Assembly: GCF_003097515.1 (NCBI RefSeq)
Contig: NZ_CP029188.1
Location: 4,723,001-4,787,000 of the forward strand
Origin: Streptomyces tirandamycinicus
GTDB taxonomy: Bacteria; Actinomycetota; Actinomycetes; Streptomycetales; Streptomycetaceae
Direction of reading: 5' to 3'
DNA: 64,000 nt
In this document: one piece after another, positions 53,973 through 61,301 of the stretch
Layout: the number at the start of each line of letters is the position of its first letter
How positions within the stretch are numbered: the stretch's first letter is position 1
Position numbers and translations under genes: made by a program
Notes under the pieces: generated by a model
Told to the model about the DNA's origin: nothing
What the model saw: only the letters and a program-made list of their open reading frames with translations
The model's database searches: none

Positions 53973-54262
53973 TCGTCGCCTTCTCCGTCACGCCGCTCGG
54001 CGTGGGCGAGGACGTCGGCGAGTACGTCGCCGACGCCGTCCGCGTCGTCCGCGAGTCCGGTCTGCCGAACCGCACGGACGCGATGTTCACCTCGGTCGAG
54101 GGCGAGTGGGACGAGGTCATGGACGTGGTCAGGCGCGCGGTGGCCGCGGTCGAGGCGCGCGCCCCGCGCGTCTCCCTCGTCCTCAAGGCCGACATCAGGC
54201 CCGGTGTCACGGACGGCCTGACGAGCAAGGTCGAGACCGTGGAGCGTCATCTCTCCCCCTGA
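53969..54262 (+). CDS. MTH1187/YkoF-type (thiamine-binding-like) small protein
   Basis: A 97-residue ferredoxin-like protein of the MTH1187 (DUF77) family: IVAFSVTPLGVGEDVGEYVADAV, LPNRTDAMFTSVEGEWDEVM and LVLKADIRPG. Relatives bind thiamine or hydroxymethylpyrimidine and form tetramers. It starts at GTG inside the end of the DUF3817 gene and is translationally coupled to it, hinting at a shared role in moving or sensing a small metabolite. Confidence 0.88.
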   Translation: MIVAFSVTPLGVGEDVGEYVADAVRVVRESGLPNRTDAMFTSVEGEWDEVMDVVRRAVAAVEARAPRVSLVLKADIRPGVTDGLTSKVETVERHLSP

Positions 54263-54286
54263 GGCCGCCTGACTCCAGACTGCTGC

Positions 54287-54372
54287 CCGGCTCGGACTCC
54301 TGACTGGCTCCTGACTGGCTTCTGGCTCCTGCCTGGCCCGTGCCTGGCCCGTGCCTGGCTCGGACTCCTGCC
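54287..54372 (+). repeat. Imperfect tandem repeats after the thiamine-binding-like gene
   Basis: GGCTCGGACTCCTG occurs at 54289-54302 and 54357-54370. Between them run variants of ACTGGCTCCTG and two CCTGGCCCGTG units. No coding potential is seen here. Confidence 0.8.
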
Positions 54373-54508
54373 CGACGCCTGTCTGAATGCCGCGCGGCCT
54401 CCGCCCGGCCGGTCTCCGCGCCCCGGGGCGCCCGGGGTCCGGCCCGGGGGAGGACCGAAGTTCGAGACGGGGCTGACCAGCATATGACCAGTGGGTAAGG
54501 TCGGTGCC

Positions 54509-55018
54509 GTGCCGAAGCCGCTCAGCCTTCCCTTCGACCCCATCGCCCGAGCCGACGAGCTCTGGCAGCAGCGCTGGGGCCCCGTGCCCTCGATGGCCGC
54601 CATCACCTCGATCATGCGGGCGCACCAGATCCTGCTCGCCGAGGTGGACGCCGTGGTCAAGCCGTACGGGCTCACCTTCGCGCGGTACGAGGCGCTGGTG
54701 CTGCTCACCTTCTCCAAGGCCGGAGAACTGCCGATGTCCAAGATCGGCGAGCGGCTGATGGTCCACCCGACCTCCGTCACCAACACCGTGGACCGCCTGG
54801 TGCGGTCCGGCCTGGTCGCCAAGCGTCCCAACCCCAACGACGGCCGCGGCACGCTGGCCTCCATCACCGACAAGGGGCGCGAGGTCGTCGAGGCGGCCAC
54901 CCGCGACCTGATGGAGATGGACTTCGGGCTCGGCGCCTACGACGCCGAGGAGTGCGCGGAGATCTTCGCGCTGCTGCGGCCGCTCAGGGTCGCCGCGCAC
55001 GACTTCGACGAATGCTGA
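54509..55018 (+). CDS. MarR-family transcriptional regulator
   Basis: A 169-residue winged-helix protein. GTG at 54509 has TAAGG eight bases upstream; another GTG at 54491 would add six residues. The recognition region is LPMSKIGERLMVHPTSVTNTVDRLV and the wing RPNPNDGRGTLASITDKG. Just upstream TGACCAG occurs twice, 12 bases apart, around CATATG (54474-54490), a candidate operator. The neighbouring isobutyryl-CoA mutase gene is a possible but unproven target. Confidence 0.9.
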   Translation: MPKPLSLPFDPIARADELWQQRWGPVPSMAAITSIMRAHQILLAEVDAVVKPYGLTFARYEALVLLTFSKAGELPMSKIGERLMVHPTSVTNTVDRLVRSGLVAKRPNPNDGRGTLASITDKGREVVEAATRDLMEMDFGLGAYDAEECAEIFALLRPLRVAAHDFDEC

Positions 55019-55118
55019 CCAAGGCTGACCCGCTTCCGCGGAGGGGCGCGGGGGTCCGGTCGCCGGAGGGGCCGACCCGCCGGAAGATCGCCCAAAGCGG
55101 ACCGTTACGCTCGGCGCC

Positions 55119-55451
55119 ATGAAGAAGAGCGTCCTGACCCGTTACCGGGTGATGGCCTACGTCACCGCCGTGATGCTGCTGGTGCTGTGCACCTGCATGG
55201 TGTTCAAGTACGGGTTCGGTACGGGTGAGGACATCACCTTCGCCGTCTCCCAGGCGCACGGCATCCTCTACATCATCTACCTGATCTTCGCCTTCGACCT
55301 CGGCTCCAAGGCGAAGTGGCCGTTCGGCCGGCTGCTGTGGGTGCTGCTCTCCGGGACGATCCCGTTCGTCGCCTTCTTCGTCGAGCGCACCGTCACACGT
55401 TCGGTGGCGCCGCTGGTCAACGAGCCGGAGCCGGCGGTCGCCAAGGCGTAG
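55119..55451 (+). CDS. DUF3817 integral membrane protein, second copy
   Basis: A 110-residue protein with three membrane helices (RVMAYVTAVMLLVLCTCMVF, HGILYIIYLIFAFDLG, RLLWVLLSGTIPFVAFFVE). It resembles the first DUF3817 protein in helix two (His-Gly-x-Leu) and in overall length. No ribosome binding site is seen; TACGCT at 55106-55111 is seven bases before the ATG, which fits leaderless transcription. Confidence 0.85.
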   Translation: MKKSVLTRYRVMAYVTAVMLLVLCTCMVFKYGFGTGEDITFAVSQAHGILYIIYLIFAFDLGSKAKWPFGRLLWVLLSGTIPFVAFFVERTVTRSVAPLVNEPEPAVAKA

Positions 55452-55456
55452 TCACT

Positions 55457-55480
55457 CCGCCGTACGCACGCGTACGGCGG
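55457..55480 (+). terminator. Hairpin after the second DUF3817 gene
   Basis: CCGCCGTACG and CGTACGGCGG form a perfect 10-bp stem with a four-base loop, six bases after the stop codon. Confidence 0.75.
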
Positions 55481-55487
55481 TCTGCCA

Positions 55488-55517
55488 TCGACATTTACTT
55501 GGACGTCCTAGTAAATT
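55488..55517 (+). promoter_or_regulatory. icmA promoter with overlapping 22-bp palindrome
   Basis: TCGACA (55488-55493), an 18-base spacer and TAAATT (55512-55517) form a promoter whose expected start site falls at the icmA ATG (55525). TTTACTTGGACGTCCTAGTAAA (55494-55515) is a palindrome broken by a single mismatched pair and fills the spacer, an ideal repressor position. Confidence 0.65.
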
Positions 55518-55524
55518 CGACGGT

Positions 55525-57225
55525 ATGGACGCTGACGCCATCGAGGAGGGCCGCCGCCGCTGGCAGGCCCGCTATGACTCCGCGAAGAAGCGGAACGCCG
55601 ACTTCACCACCCTCTCCGGTGATCCGGTCGAGCCGGTCTACGGGCCACGGCCCGGCGACACCTACGACGGCTTCGAGCGGATCGGATGGCCGGGCGAGTA
55701 CCCGTTCACGCGCGGTCTGTACCCGACGGGCTACCGGGGCCGCACCTGGACCATCCGCCAGTTCGCCGGCTTCGGCAACGCCGAGCAGACCAACGAGCGG
55801 TACAAGATGATCCTGGCCGCCGGCGGCGGCGGGCTCAGCGTGGCGTTCGACATGCCGACGCTGATGGGCCGCGACTCCGACGACCCCCGCTCCCTCGGCG
55901 AGGTCGGCCACTGCGGAGTCGCCATCGACTCCGCCGCCGACATGGACATCCTCTTCAAGGACATCCCGCTCGGCGACGTCACCACATCGATGACGATCAG
56001 CGGTCCCGCCGTCCCCGTCTTCTGCATGTACCTCGTCGCCGCCGAGCGGCAGGGCGTCGACCCGGGCGTCCTCAACGGCACGCTCCAGACCGACATCTTC
56101 AAGGAGTACATCGCCCAGAAGGAGTGGCTGTTCGAGCCGGAGCCCCATCTGCGCCTCATCGGCGACCTGATGGAGTACTGCGCCCGGGACATCCCGGCGT
56201 ACAAGCCGCTGTCCGTCTCCGGCTACCACATCCGCGAGGCGGGCGCGACGGCCGCGCAGGAGCTCGCGTACACGCTGGCCGACGGATTCGGGTACGTCGA
56301 GCTCGGCATCAGCCGGGGGCTGGACGTGGACGTGTTCGCGCCCGGCCTCTCCTTCTTCTTCGACGCGCACCTGGACTTCTTCGAGGAGATCGCCAAGTTC
56401 CGCGCGGCCCGCCGCATCTGGGCCCGCTGGATGAAGGAGGTCTACGGGGCGCGGACCGACAAGGCGCAGTGGCTGCGGTTCCACACCCAGACCGCCGGTG
56501 TCTCGCTGACCGCGCAGCAGCCGTACAACAACGTGGTGCGCACGGCCGTCGAAGCCCTCGCGGCCGTCCTCGGCGGCACCAACTCGCTGCACACCAACGC
56601 CCTGGACGAGACGCTGGCGCTGCCGTCGGAGCAGGCCGCCGAGATCGCCCTGCGTACGCAGCAGGTGCTGATGGAGGAGACCGGCGTCGCCAACGTGGCG
56701 GACCCGCTCGGCGGCGCCTGGTACGTGGAGCAGCTCACCGACCGCATCGAGGCCGACGCCGAGAAGATCTTCGACCGGATCAAGGAGCGCGGACTGCGCG
56801 CCCAACCGGACGGCAGGCACCCCATCGGGCCCGTCACCTCCGGCATCCTGCGCGGTATCGAGGACGGCTGGTTCACCGGCGAGATCGCCGAGTCGGCCTT
56901 CCGCTACCAGCAGTCGCTGGAGAAGGGCGACAAGCGGGTCGTCGGTGTCAACGTGCACCACGGCTCGGTCACCGGCGATCTGGAGATCCTCCGCGTCAGC
57001 CACGAGGTCGAGCGGGAGCAGGTGCGCATCCTCGGCGACCGCAAGGAGCGCCGCGACGACGCCCGCGTCAAGGCGTCGCTGGAGAGGATGCTGGATGCCG
57101 CCCGCGACGGCTCGAACATGATCGAGCCGATGCTCGAGGCGGTCCGCGCCGAGGCCACGCTCGGCGAGATCTGCAACGCGCTGCGGGACGAGTGGGGCAC
57201 GTACACCGAGCCCGCCGGTTTCTGA
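55525..57225 (+). CDS. icmA: Isobutyryl-CoA mutase large subunit
   Basis: A 566-residue TIM-barrel subunit of the adenosylcobalamin enzyme that interconverts isobutyryl-CoA and n-butyryl-CoA. Substrate-specific residues decide the call: Phe80 (WTIRQFAGFG) and Gln198 (EYIAQKE) are those of ICM, where methylmalonyl-CoA mutase has Tyr and Arg. The length equals that of S. cinnamonensis IcmA. The cobalamin-binding IcmB subunit is not in the window. No ribosome binding site precedes the ATG, which agrees with a leaderless promoter. It links valine breakdown with butyryl-CoA supply for polyketides and fatty acids. Confidence 0.95.
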   Translation: MDADAIEEGRRRWQARYDSAKKRNADFTTLSGDPVEPVYGPRPGDTYDGFERIGWPGEYPFTRGLYPTGYRGRTWTIRQFAGFGNAEQTNERYKMILAAGGGGLSVAFDMPTLMGRDSDDPRSLGEVGHCGVAIDSAADMDILFKDIPLGDVTTSMTISGPAVPVFCMYLVAAERQGVDPGVLNGTLQTDIFKEYIAQKEWLFEPEPHLRLIGDLMEYCARDIPAYKPLSVSGYHIREAGATAAQELAYTLADGFGYVELGISRGLDVDVFAPGLSFFFDAHLDFFEEIAKFRAARRIWARWMKEVYGARTDKAQWLRFHTQTAGVSLTAQQPYNNVVRTAVEALAAVLGGTNSLHTNALDETLALPSEQAAEIALRTQQVLMEETGVANVADPLGGAWYVEQLTDRIEADAEKIFDRIKERGLRAQPDGRHPIGPVTSGILRGIEDGWFTGEIAESAFRYQQSLEKGDKRVVGVNVHHGSVTGDLEILRVSHEVEREQVRILGDRKERRDDARVKASLERMLDAARDGSNMIEPMLEAVRAEATLGEICNALRDEWGTYTEPAGF

Positions 57226-57557
57226 GGCGTACCCGCGCGACGGGTCACGACCCGGCCGTCATGCCGCCCGCGATGTCGCCAGCGGTGTGACGGCCGGGGT
57301 GTGACGGCCGGGGCCCCGCGCTCCGCCGCCGGCTCTCGCCGCGTGGGCGGAACGGTGACCTGCCTCCCGGCGCACCACTTCCGGCTCGACAGACGGCGTG
57401 GGGTCGAGCCGGGCGGTCGGCGCCGGGCGGTCAGGCGGGCAGTCGACGGCCGGCCGCACCACCGGCCGTGTGTGGCCGCCCCGACCGGCGGCCGTGTGTG
57501 GCCGCCCCGACCGCCGGCGACCGGCAGCCACTCCGAACCGCCCGTGGCGCGGTCGCG
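57226..57557. repeat. Intergenic region between convergent icmA and TetR genes, with short repeats
   Basis: A 332-base gap. GGTGTGACGGCCGGG is directly repeated near 57286-57315, and GGCCGTGTGTGGCCGCCCCG occurs twice with a 26-base period (57464 and 57490). No gene or clear terminator beyond these was recognised. Confidence 0.7.
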
Positions 57558-58199
57558 TCAGGACTCCGCCGCCGCCCCGAGCCCGCCGAGCAGGACCGCG
57601 GTGAAGCGGCCGACCCAGTCCCGGTCGACGGGCTCGCAGCTCACCAGCGCGCGGTGCACGACAGAGCCCGCGATCACATCGAAGATCAGGTCGGCCGCGC
57701 GGGCGGCCGCGACCGGGTCGGGCTCCTCGGGCAGCTCTCCGCGTGCCTGGGCCCGGGCGCGGCCCTCCAGGACCAGTCGCTTCTGCCGGTCCACGATCGA
57801 GACCCTGATCCGCTCGCGCAGCGGAACGTCGGTCGTCGACTCCGCCACGACGGCCATCAGCGCGGTCCTGGCCTCGGGCCGTTCCAGCAGTGCGGCGAAC
57901 TGCAGCACCACGCCCTCGATGTCCGCGGCCAGGCTGCCCCGGTCGGGCAGTTCCAGCTCGTCGAAGAGCTCCGCGACCGCGTCCACGACCAGCTCGCTCT
58001 TGCCCGCCCAGCGCCGGTAGACCGTCGTCTTCGCCACCCCGGCCCGGGCCGCCACGTCGCCGAGCGTCAGCCGCGACCAGCCCAGTTCCACCAGCGCCGC
58101 CCTGGTGGCGTCGAGGATGGCCGCGTCCGCCTCGGTGCTGCGGGGGCGGCCGGTACGGGCCGCGGCCCGACGACGGTGACTGCACATGGAGGGGACCAT
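57558..58199 (-). CDS. TetR-family transcriptional regulator
   Basis: About 213 residues from the ATG at 58199; other in-frame starts exist (58235, 58187) and none has a good ribosome binding site. The helix-turn-helix is LTLGDVAARAGVAKTTVYRRW, followed by the all-helical ligand domain. It diverges from the thioredoxin-like gene, and a perfect 17-bp palindrome lies between them, so autoregulation is likely. The ligand is unknown. Confidence 0.9.
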   Translation of the reverse strand: MVPSMCSHRRRAAARTGRPRSTEADAAILDATRAALVELGWSRLTLGDVAARAGVAKTTVYRRWAGKSELVVDAVAELFDELELPDRGSLAADIEGVVLQFAALLERPEARTALMAVVAESTTDVPLRERIRVSIVDRQKRLVLEGRARAQARGELPEEPDPVAAARAADLIFDVIAGSVVHRALVSCEPVDRDWVGRFTAVLLGGLGAAAES

Positions 58200-58271
58200 A
58201 CCGGCCAGTAGGCGGATTGCTGTGAGCCACTTCACCGGAGGAACAGCCCCGGCTCCGTATCGGACGAGTTA

Positions 58272-58288
58272 CGCTACGACTCGTAGCG
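58272..58288. promoter_or_regulatory. Perfect palindrome upstream of the TetR gene
   Basis: CGCTACGA-C-TCGTAGCG, a 17-bp palindrome with a single central base, in the 214-base divergent region. Size and symmetry are typical of TetR operators. Confidence 0.7.
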
Positions 58289-58413
58289 AAAGCGACAGCC
58301 GCTGGCGCCGGGTGGGGACCCGGCGCAGGCGCGCGGGGCCGTGCGCACGACCGGTGCACGGGCCCGGCGCTCCGATTTTTCACTCGCGCGCGCGGAGGGG
58401 GGAGGATGTACTC

Positions 58414-59388
58414 ATGCAGCCTAGGAACATGTCCATGAGTGGCGTCGTCGACCTCGCCGCGGTGAAGGCGGCCGGTGAGGCCAAGGCCAAGGCCGAGCAG
58501 ACGCGCGCGGAGGCCGCCCGGCAGGGCGGCGGCGGTGCGGTGCCCCCGTCCGCCCTGGTGATCGATGTCGACGAGGCGGGCTTCGAGCGCGACGTCCTCC
58601 AGCGTTCCGCCGAGGTCCCGGTCGTCCTCGACTTCTGGGCCGAGTGGTGCGAGCCCTGCAAGCAGCTGAGCCCGGTGCTGGAGCGGCTGGCCCTGGAGTA
58701 CAACGGCCGTTTCGTGCTCGCCAAGGTCGACGTCGAAGCCAACCAGATGCTGATGCAGCAGTTCGGGATCCAGGGAATCCCGGCCGTGTTCGCGGTGGTC
58801 GCCGGCCAGGCGCTGCCGCTCTTCCAGGGGCTGGCACCGGAGCCCCAGATCCGCGAGACCCTCGACCAGTTGATCCAGGTCAGTGAGCAGCGTTTCGGCC
58901 TCACCGGGCTGACCGTCGACGCGGACGCCGGCGAACCGGCGGCCGCCTCCGCCCCCGCCCCCGTAGCCGGCCCGTACGACGCGGCGCTCGAGGCGGCGGT
59001 CGACGCCCTGGACGCGGGCGACCTCGGCGGCGCCATCCAGGCGTACAAGAACGTCCTCTCCGACGACCCGGGCAACTCCGAGGCCAAGCTCGGCCTCGCG
59101 CAGGCGGAACTGCTGTCCCGGGTACGCGAGATGGACCCGCAGAAGGTGCGTCAGGACGCCGCCGACCGCCCCGACGACGTGCGCTCGCAGATCGCCGCGG
59201 CGGATCTGGACCTCGCCGGCGGCCATGTGCAGGACGCGTTCGGCCGGCTGGTCGAGGCGGTGCGCAGGACCGCGGGCGAGGACCGCGACGCCGCGCGGCT
59301 GCGGCTGCTGGAGCTGTTCGAGGTGATCGGCCCGGACGACCCGCGGGTGACGGCGGCGCGCACGGCACTGGCGAGGGTCCTCTTCTGA
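58414..59388 (+). CDS. Thioredoxin-TPR co-chaperone (YbbN/CnoX-like)
   Basis: A 324-residue protein: a disordered Ala/Lys-rich N-terminus, a thioredoxin domain (about 50-155) with the active site WCEPC (Cys79 and Cys82), then a helical TPR domain (about 175-324). In the CxxC the glycine of thioredoxin is replaced by Glu, which should change redox potential. Relatives hold oxidised clients for GroEL/DnaK. The ATG follows GGAGGGGGGAGG. It diverges from the TetR gene. Confidence 0.9.
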   Translation: MQPRNMSMSGVVDLAAVKAAGEAKAKAEQTRAEAARQGGGGAVPPSALVIDVDEAGFERDVLQRSAEVPVVLDFWAEWCEPCKQLSPVLERLALEYNGRFVLAKVDVEANQMLMQQFGIQGIPAVFAVVAGQALPLFQGLAPEPQIRETLDQLIQVSEQRFGLTGLTVDADAGEPAAASAPAPVAGPYDAALEAAVDALDAGDLGGAIQAYKNVLSDDPGNSEAKLGLAQAELLSRVREMDPQKVRQDAADRPDDVRSQIAAADLDLAGGHVQDAFGRLVEAVRRTAGEDRDAARLRLLELFEVIGPDDPRVTAARTALARVLF

Positions 59389-59426
59389 CGGTGCCGGGAC
59401 CGGGTTGCGGCATCCGGGTTCCGTGA

Positions 59427-59464
59427 CGCGCCTCCGGCGGGGCGGCCGCCCCGCCGGAGGCGCG
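59427..59464 (+). terminator. Very strong hairpin after the thioredoxin-like gene
   Basis: A perfect 38-bp palindrome: CGCGCCTCCGGCGGGGCGG followed directly by its complement. It begins 39 bases after the stop codon. Confidence 0.85.
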
Positions 59465-59499
59465 GACCAAGTCGGCGGAACAGTGACGACATCGGCCCT

Positions 59500-59676
59500 G
59501 CTTTACCGAAAATTGGTAAAGCGCGGCCGCTGTTACTCGCAGTAAATCAGGGGCATTGTTCTGTCCTCTTTTCGGCGTGAACCTCCCCGTCTGGCGAGCC
59601 CTGCCGGGGCACCCTGTGTGGCCGGACGGCGGCATCCCGTCGTGGTGTGGTTATCGGTCCGTTACTAGCGAGTAAC
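59500..59676. promoter_or_regulatory. Cluster of inverted repeats upstream of the DUF6230 operon
   Basis: Three symmetrical sites in an otherwise gene-free 566-base region (59465-60030): GCTTTACC-GAAAATT-GGTAAAGC (59500-59522), TTACT-CGC-AGTAA (59533-59545) and GTTACT-AGCG-AGTAAC (59661-59676). The last two share TTACT/AGTAA arms. Local AT content is raised around them. Nothing else was recognised between 59700 and the ribosome binding site at about 60019. Confidence 0.6.
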
Positions 59677-60030
59677 GAACCCCCTTGTGCCCCGGCGCGT
59701 AATGCACCACGATCGGCCACGCTCGGTCCATCACCGCATCCCGCCCGGCAGCCAGCCGCGTACCGCGGTCCTGGGTCCCCACCGGGCCGGCCGGCGGCAG
59801 AGGCGCCGGCCGCGGACAGGGGGGTTCCTGCCTCGCCGGCAGGGCCTGTCCGACGAGGTCGCGCGAAGGCGTGGCCAGTGGTTGTCGCTCGGGGGTGATC
59901 GCCGGTGATATGGACGCGGCTCGCGCCAGAGGCACAGGCGCTCTCCTTCCCGAGGACGTAGCACTTCTCCCATCCCAGGGCGGACTTGAGGGTCCGCGCC
60001 GGAGATGTACGTCCGAGAAGGAGGAAACTT

Positions 60031-60660
60031 ATGTCCCAGGTTCGTGGTGGGACCAGATGGAAGCGGTTCGCCGTCGTCATGGTGCCGTCCGTGGCCGCGA
60101 CGGCCGCGATCGGTGTGGGCCTGGCCCAGGGTGCGCTGGCGGCGTCGTTCAGCGTCTCCGGCCAGAGCTTCAAGGTGACGGCGGACGCGCTGGACGGCAA
60201 GGACTTCCTGCAGTACGGAAGCCTCGCCCAGGGCACCGACCTCAAGGGCAACAAGACGGCTCACCCCGTCGCGGTGTCGGCCTTCGGGTCCGCAACGATC
60301 ACCAACATGTGCCAGTCGGTCGTCACCCCTGACGTCCCGATCTTCGGCAACGTCAGCCTCGAGCTGCGTGCCGGTGGCAAGGGCACGCCGGTCGAGGCGG
60401 AGAACCTGTACCTGGACGTGGCCTCGCTCGAGGCGAACGCCACGTTCAAGAACATCGACATCGGCGTCGCCGCCGGCGACAAGAACAACAAGCCGGGCAT
60501 CCAGCCGGGCACGCAGGCGAACCCCTTCGGATTCGCCCAGCGTGCCGAGGAGGCCCACCTGACCAAGGTCAAGCAGACGGCGTGGGCGACCACCGCCGGC
60601 ACCTTCAAGCTGAGCGGTCTCAGCATGAAGCTGCACAAGGGCGTCAAGGAGTGCTACTAA
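60031..60660 (+). CDS. DUF6230 family secreted or surface protein
   Basis: A 209-residue protein. The ATG follows AAGGAGG. Residues 11-38 form a signal-like hydrophobic helix (FAVVMVPSVAATAAIGVGLAQGALA), and the rest is a beta-rich, Gly/Ala/Asn domain with two cysteines (NMCQSV and the penultimate residue). It resembles DUF6230, often mislabelled cholesterol esterase. The next gene is the usual DUF6114 partner, 98 bases downstream. Function unknown. Confidence 0.85.
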   Translation: MSQVRGGTRWKRFAVVMVPSVAATAAIGVGLAQGALAASFSVSGQSFKVTADALDGKDFLQYGSLAQGTDLKGNKTAHPVAVSAFGSATITNMCQSVVTPDVPIFGNVSLELRAGGKGTPVEAENLYLDVASLEANATFKNIDIGVAAGDKNNKPGIQPGTQANPFGFAQRAEEAHLTKVKQTAWATTAGTFKLSGLSMKLHKGVKECY

Positions 60661-60758
60661 GCACTCGCCAGGGCGGACGGGAACGCCGGCAGGCGGGTCC
60701 GTCCGCCCGATCCTCCCCACTTTCTTCGAGCAACACCGGTTCCAGGGAGCTGTTTTCC

Positions 60759-61301
60759 ATGAGCGCCGAGTCCCCGGGGCAGCAGAACGAGCACTTTCTC
60801 CGAGTCATCAAGCGGCGTTTCCGCGACTGGCGCGGTCAGCGGCCTTTCTGGGCCGGACTGTTGACCATCCTCGGCGGCATTCCGATCGCCTACTTCCCTT
60901 ACGCAAGCCTCAAGATCGGCCATATGACGCTGGCCATGGCCACGACGGCGGGTGCGGGCTCGCTGATCATCGGCGTACTTCTGGTGACGCTGGGCCTGAC
61001 CATGTGGTTCCACCACATCGTCCGGGTGTTCGCCGGTGTCGCCTCGATCCTGCTGGCCCTGGTCTCCCTCCCGGTGTCCAACGTCGGCGGCTTCCTCATC
61101 GGCTTCCTGCTCGCCCTGATCGGAGGCGCCCTGTCGATCGCCTGGGCACCGGGCAAGGGCGAGACGGAGGAGGCACCGGGCCCGTCCGCGCCGGCGGACG
61201 GCCGGGACGTGCCGCTGGTACCGGGTCCGCAGGTGGGCGACGGCACCATCACGCAGAAGACCGGTGTCCATGTGGACGGGGGGAGGAACAGTGCGGGGTG
61301 A
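60759..61301 (+). CDS. DUF6114 integral membrane protein
   Basis: A 180-residue protein with four membrane helices between residues 30 and 133, starting WRGQRPFWAGLLTILGGIPI, and an acidic/proline cytoplasmic or external tail. The ATG has AGGGAG upstream. DUF6114 proteins are regularly encoded next to DUF6230 proteins, suggesting a membrane partner or exporter. The end of the gene overlaps the next one by 11 bases. Confidence 0.86.
   Translation: MSAESPGQQNEHFLRVIKRRFRDWRGQRPFWAGLLTILGGIPIAYFPYASLKIGHMTLAMATTAGAGSLIIGVLLVTLGLTMWFHHIVRVFAGVASILLALVSLPVSNVGGFLIGFLLALIGGALSIAWAPGKGETEEAPGPSAPADGRDVPLVPGPQVGDGTITQKTGVHVDGGRNSAG

Noticed and set aside
55525..57225. Methylmalonyl-CoA mutase large subunit
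   Set aside because: Phe80 and Gln198 replace the Tyr and Arg needed to hold the carboxylate of methylmalonyl-CoA, and the 566-residue length lacks the cobalamin domain, so IcmA is the better call.
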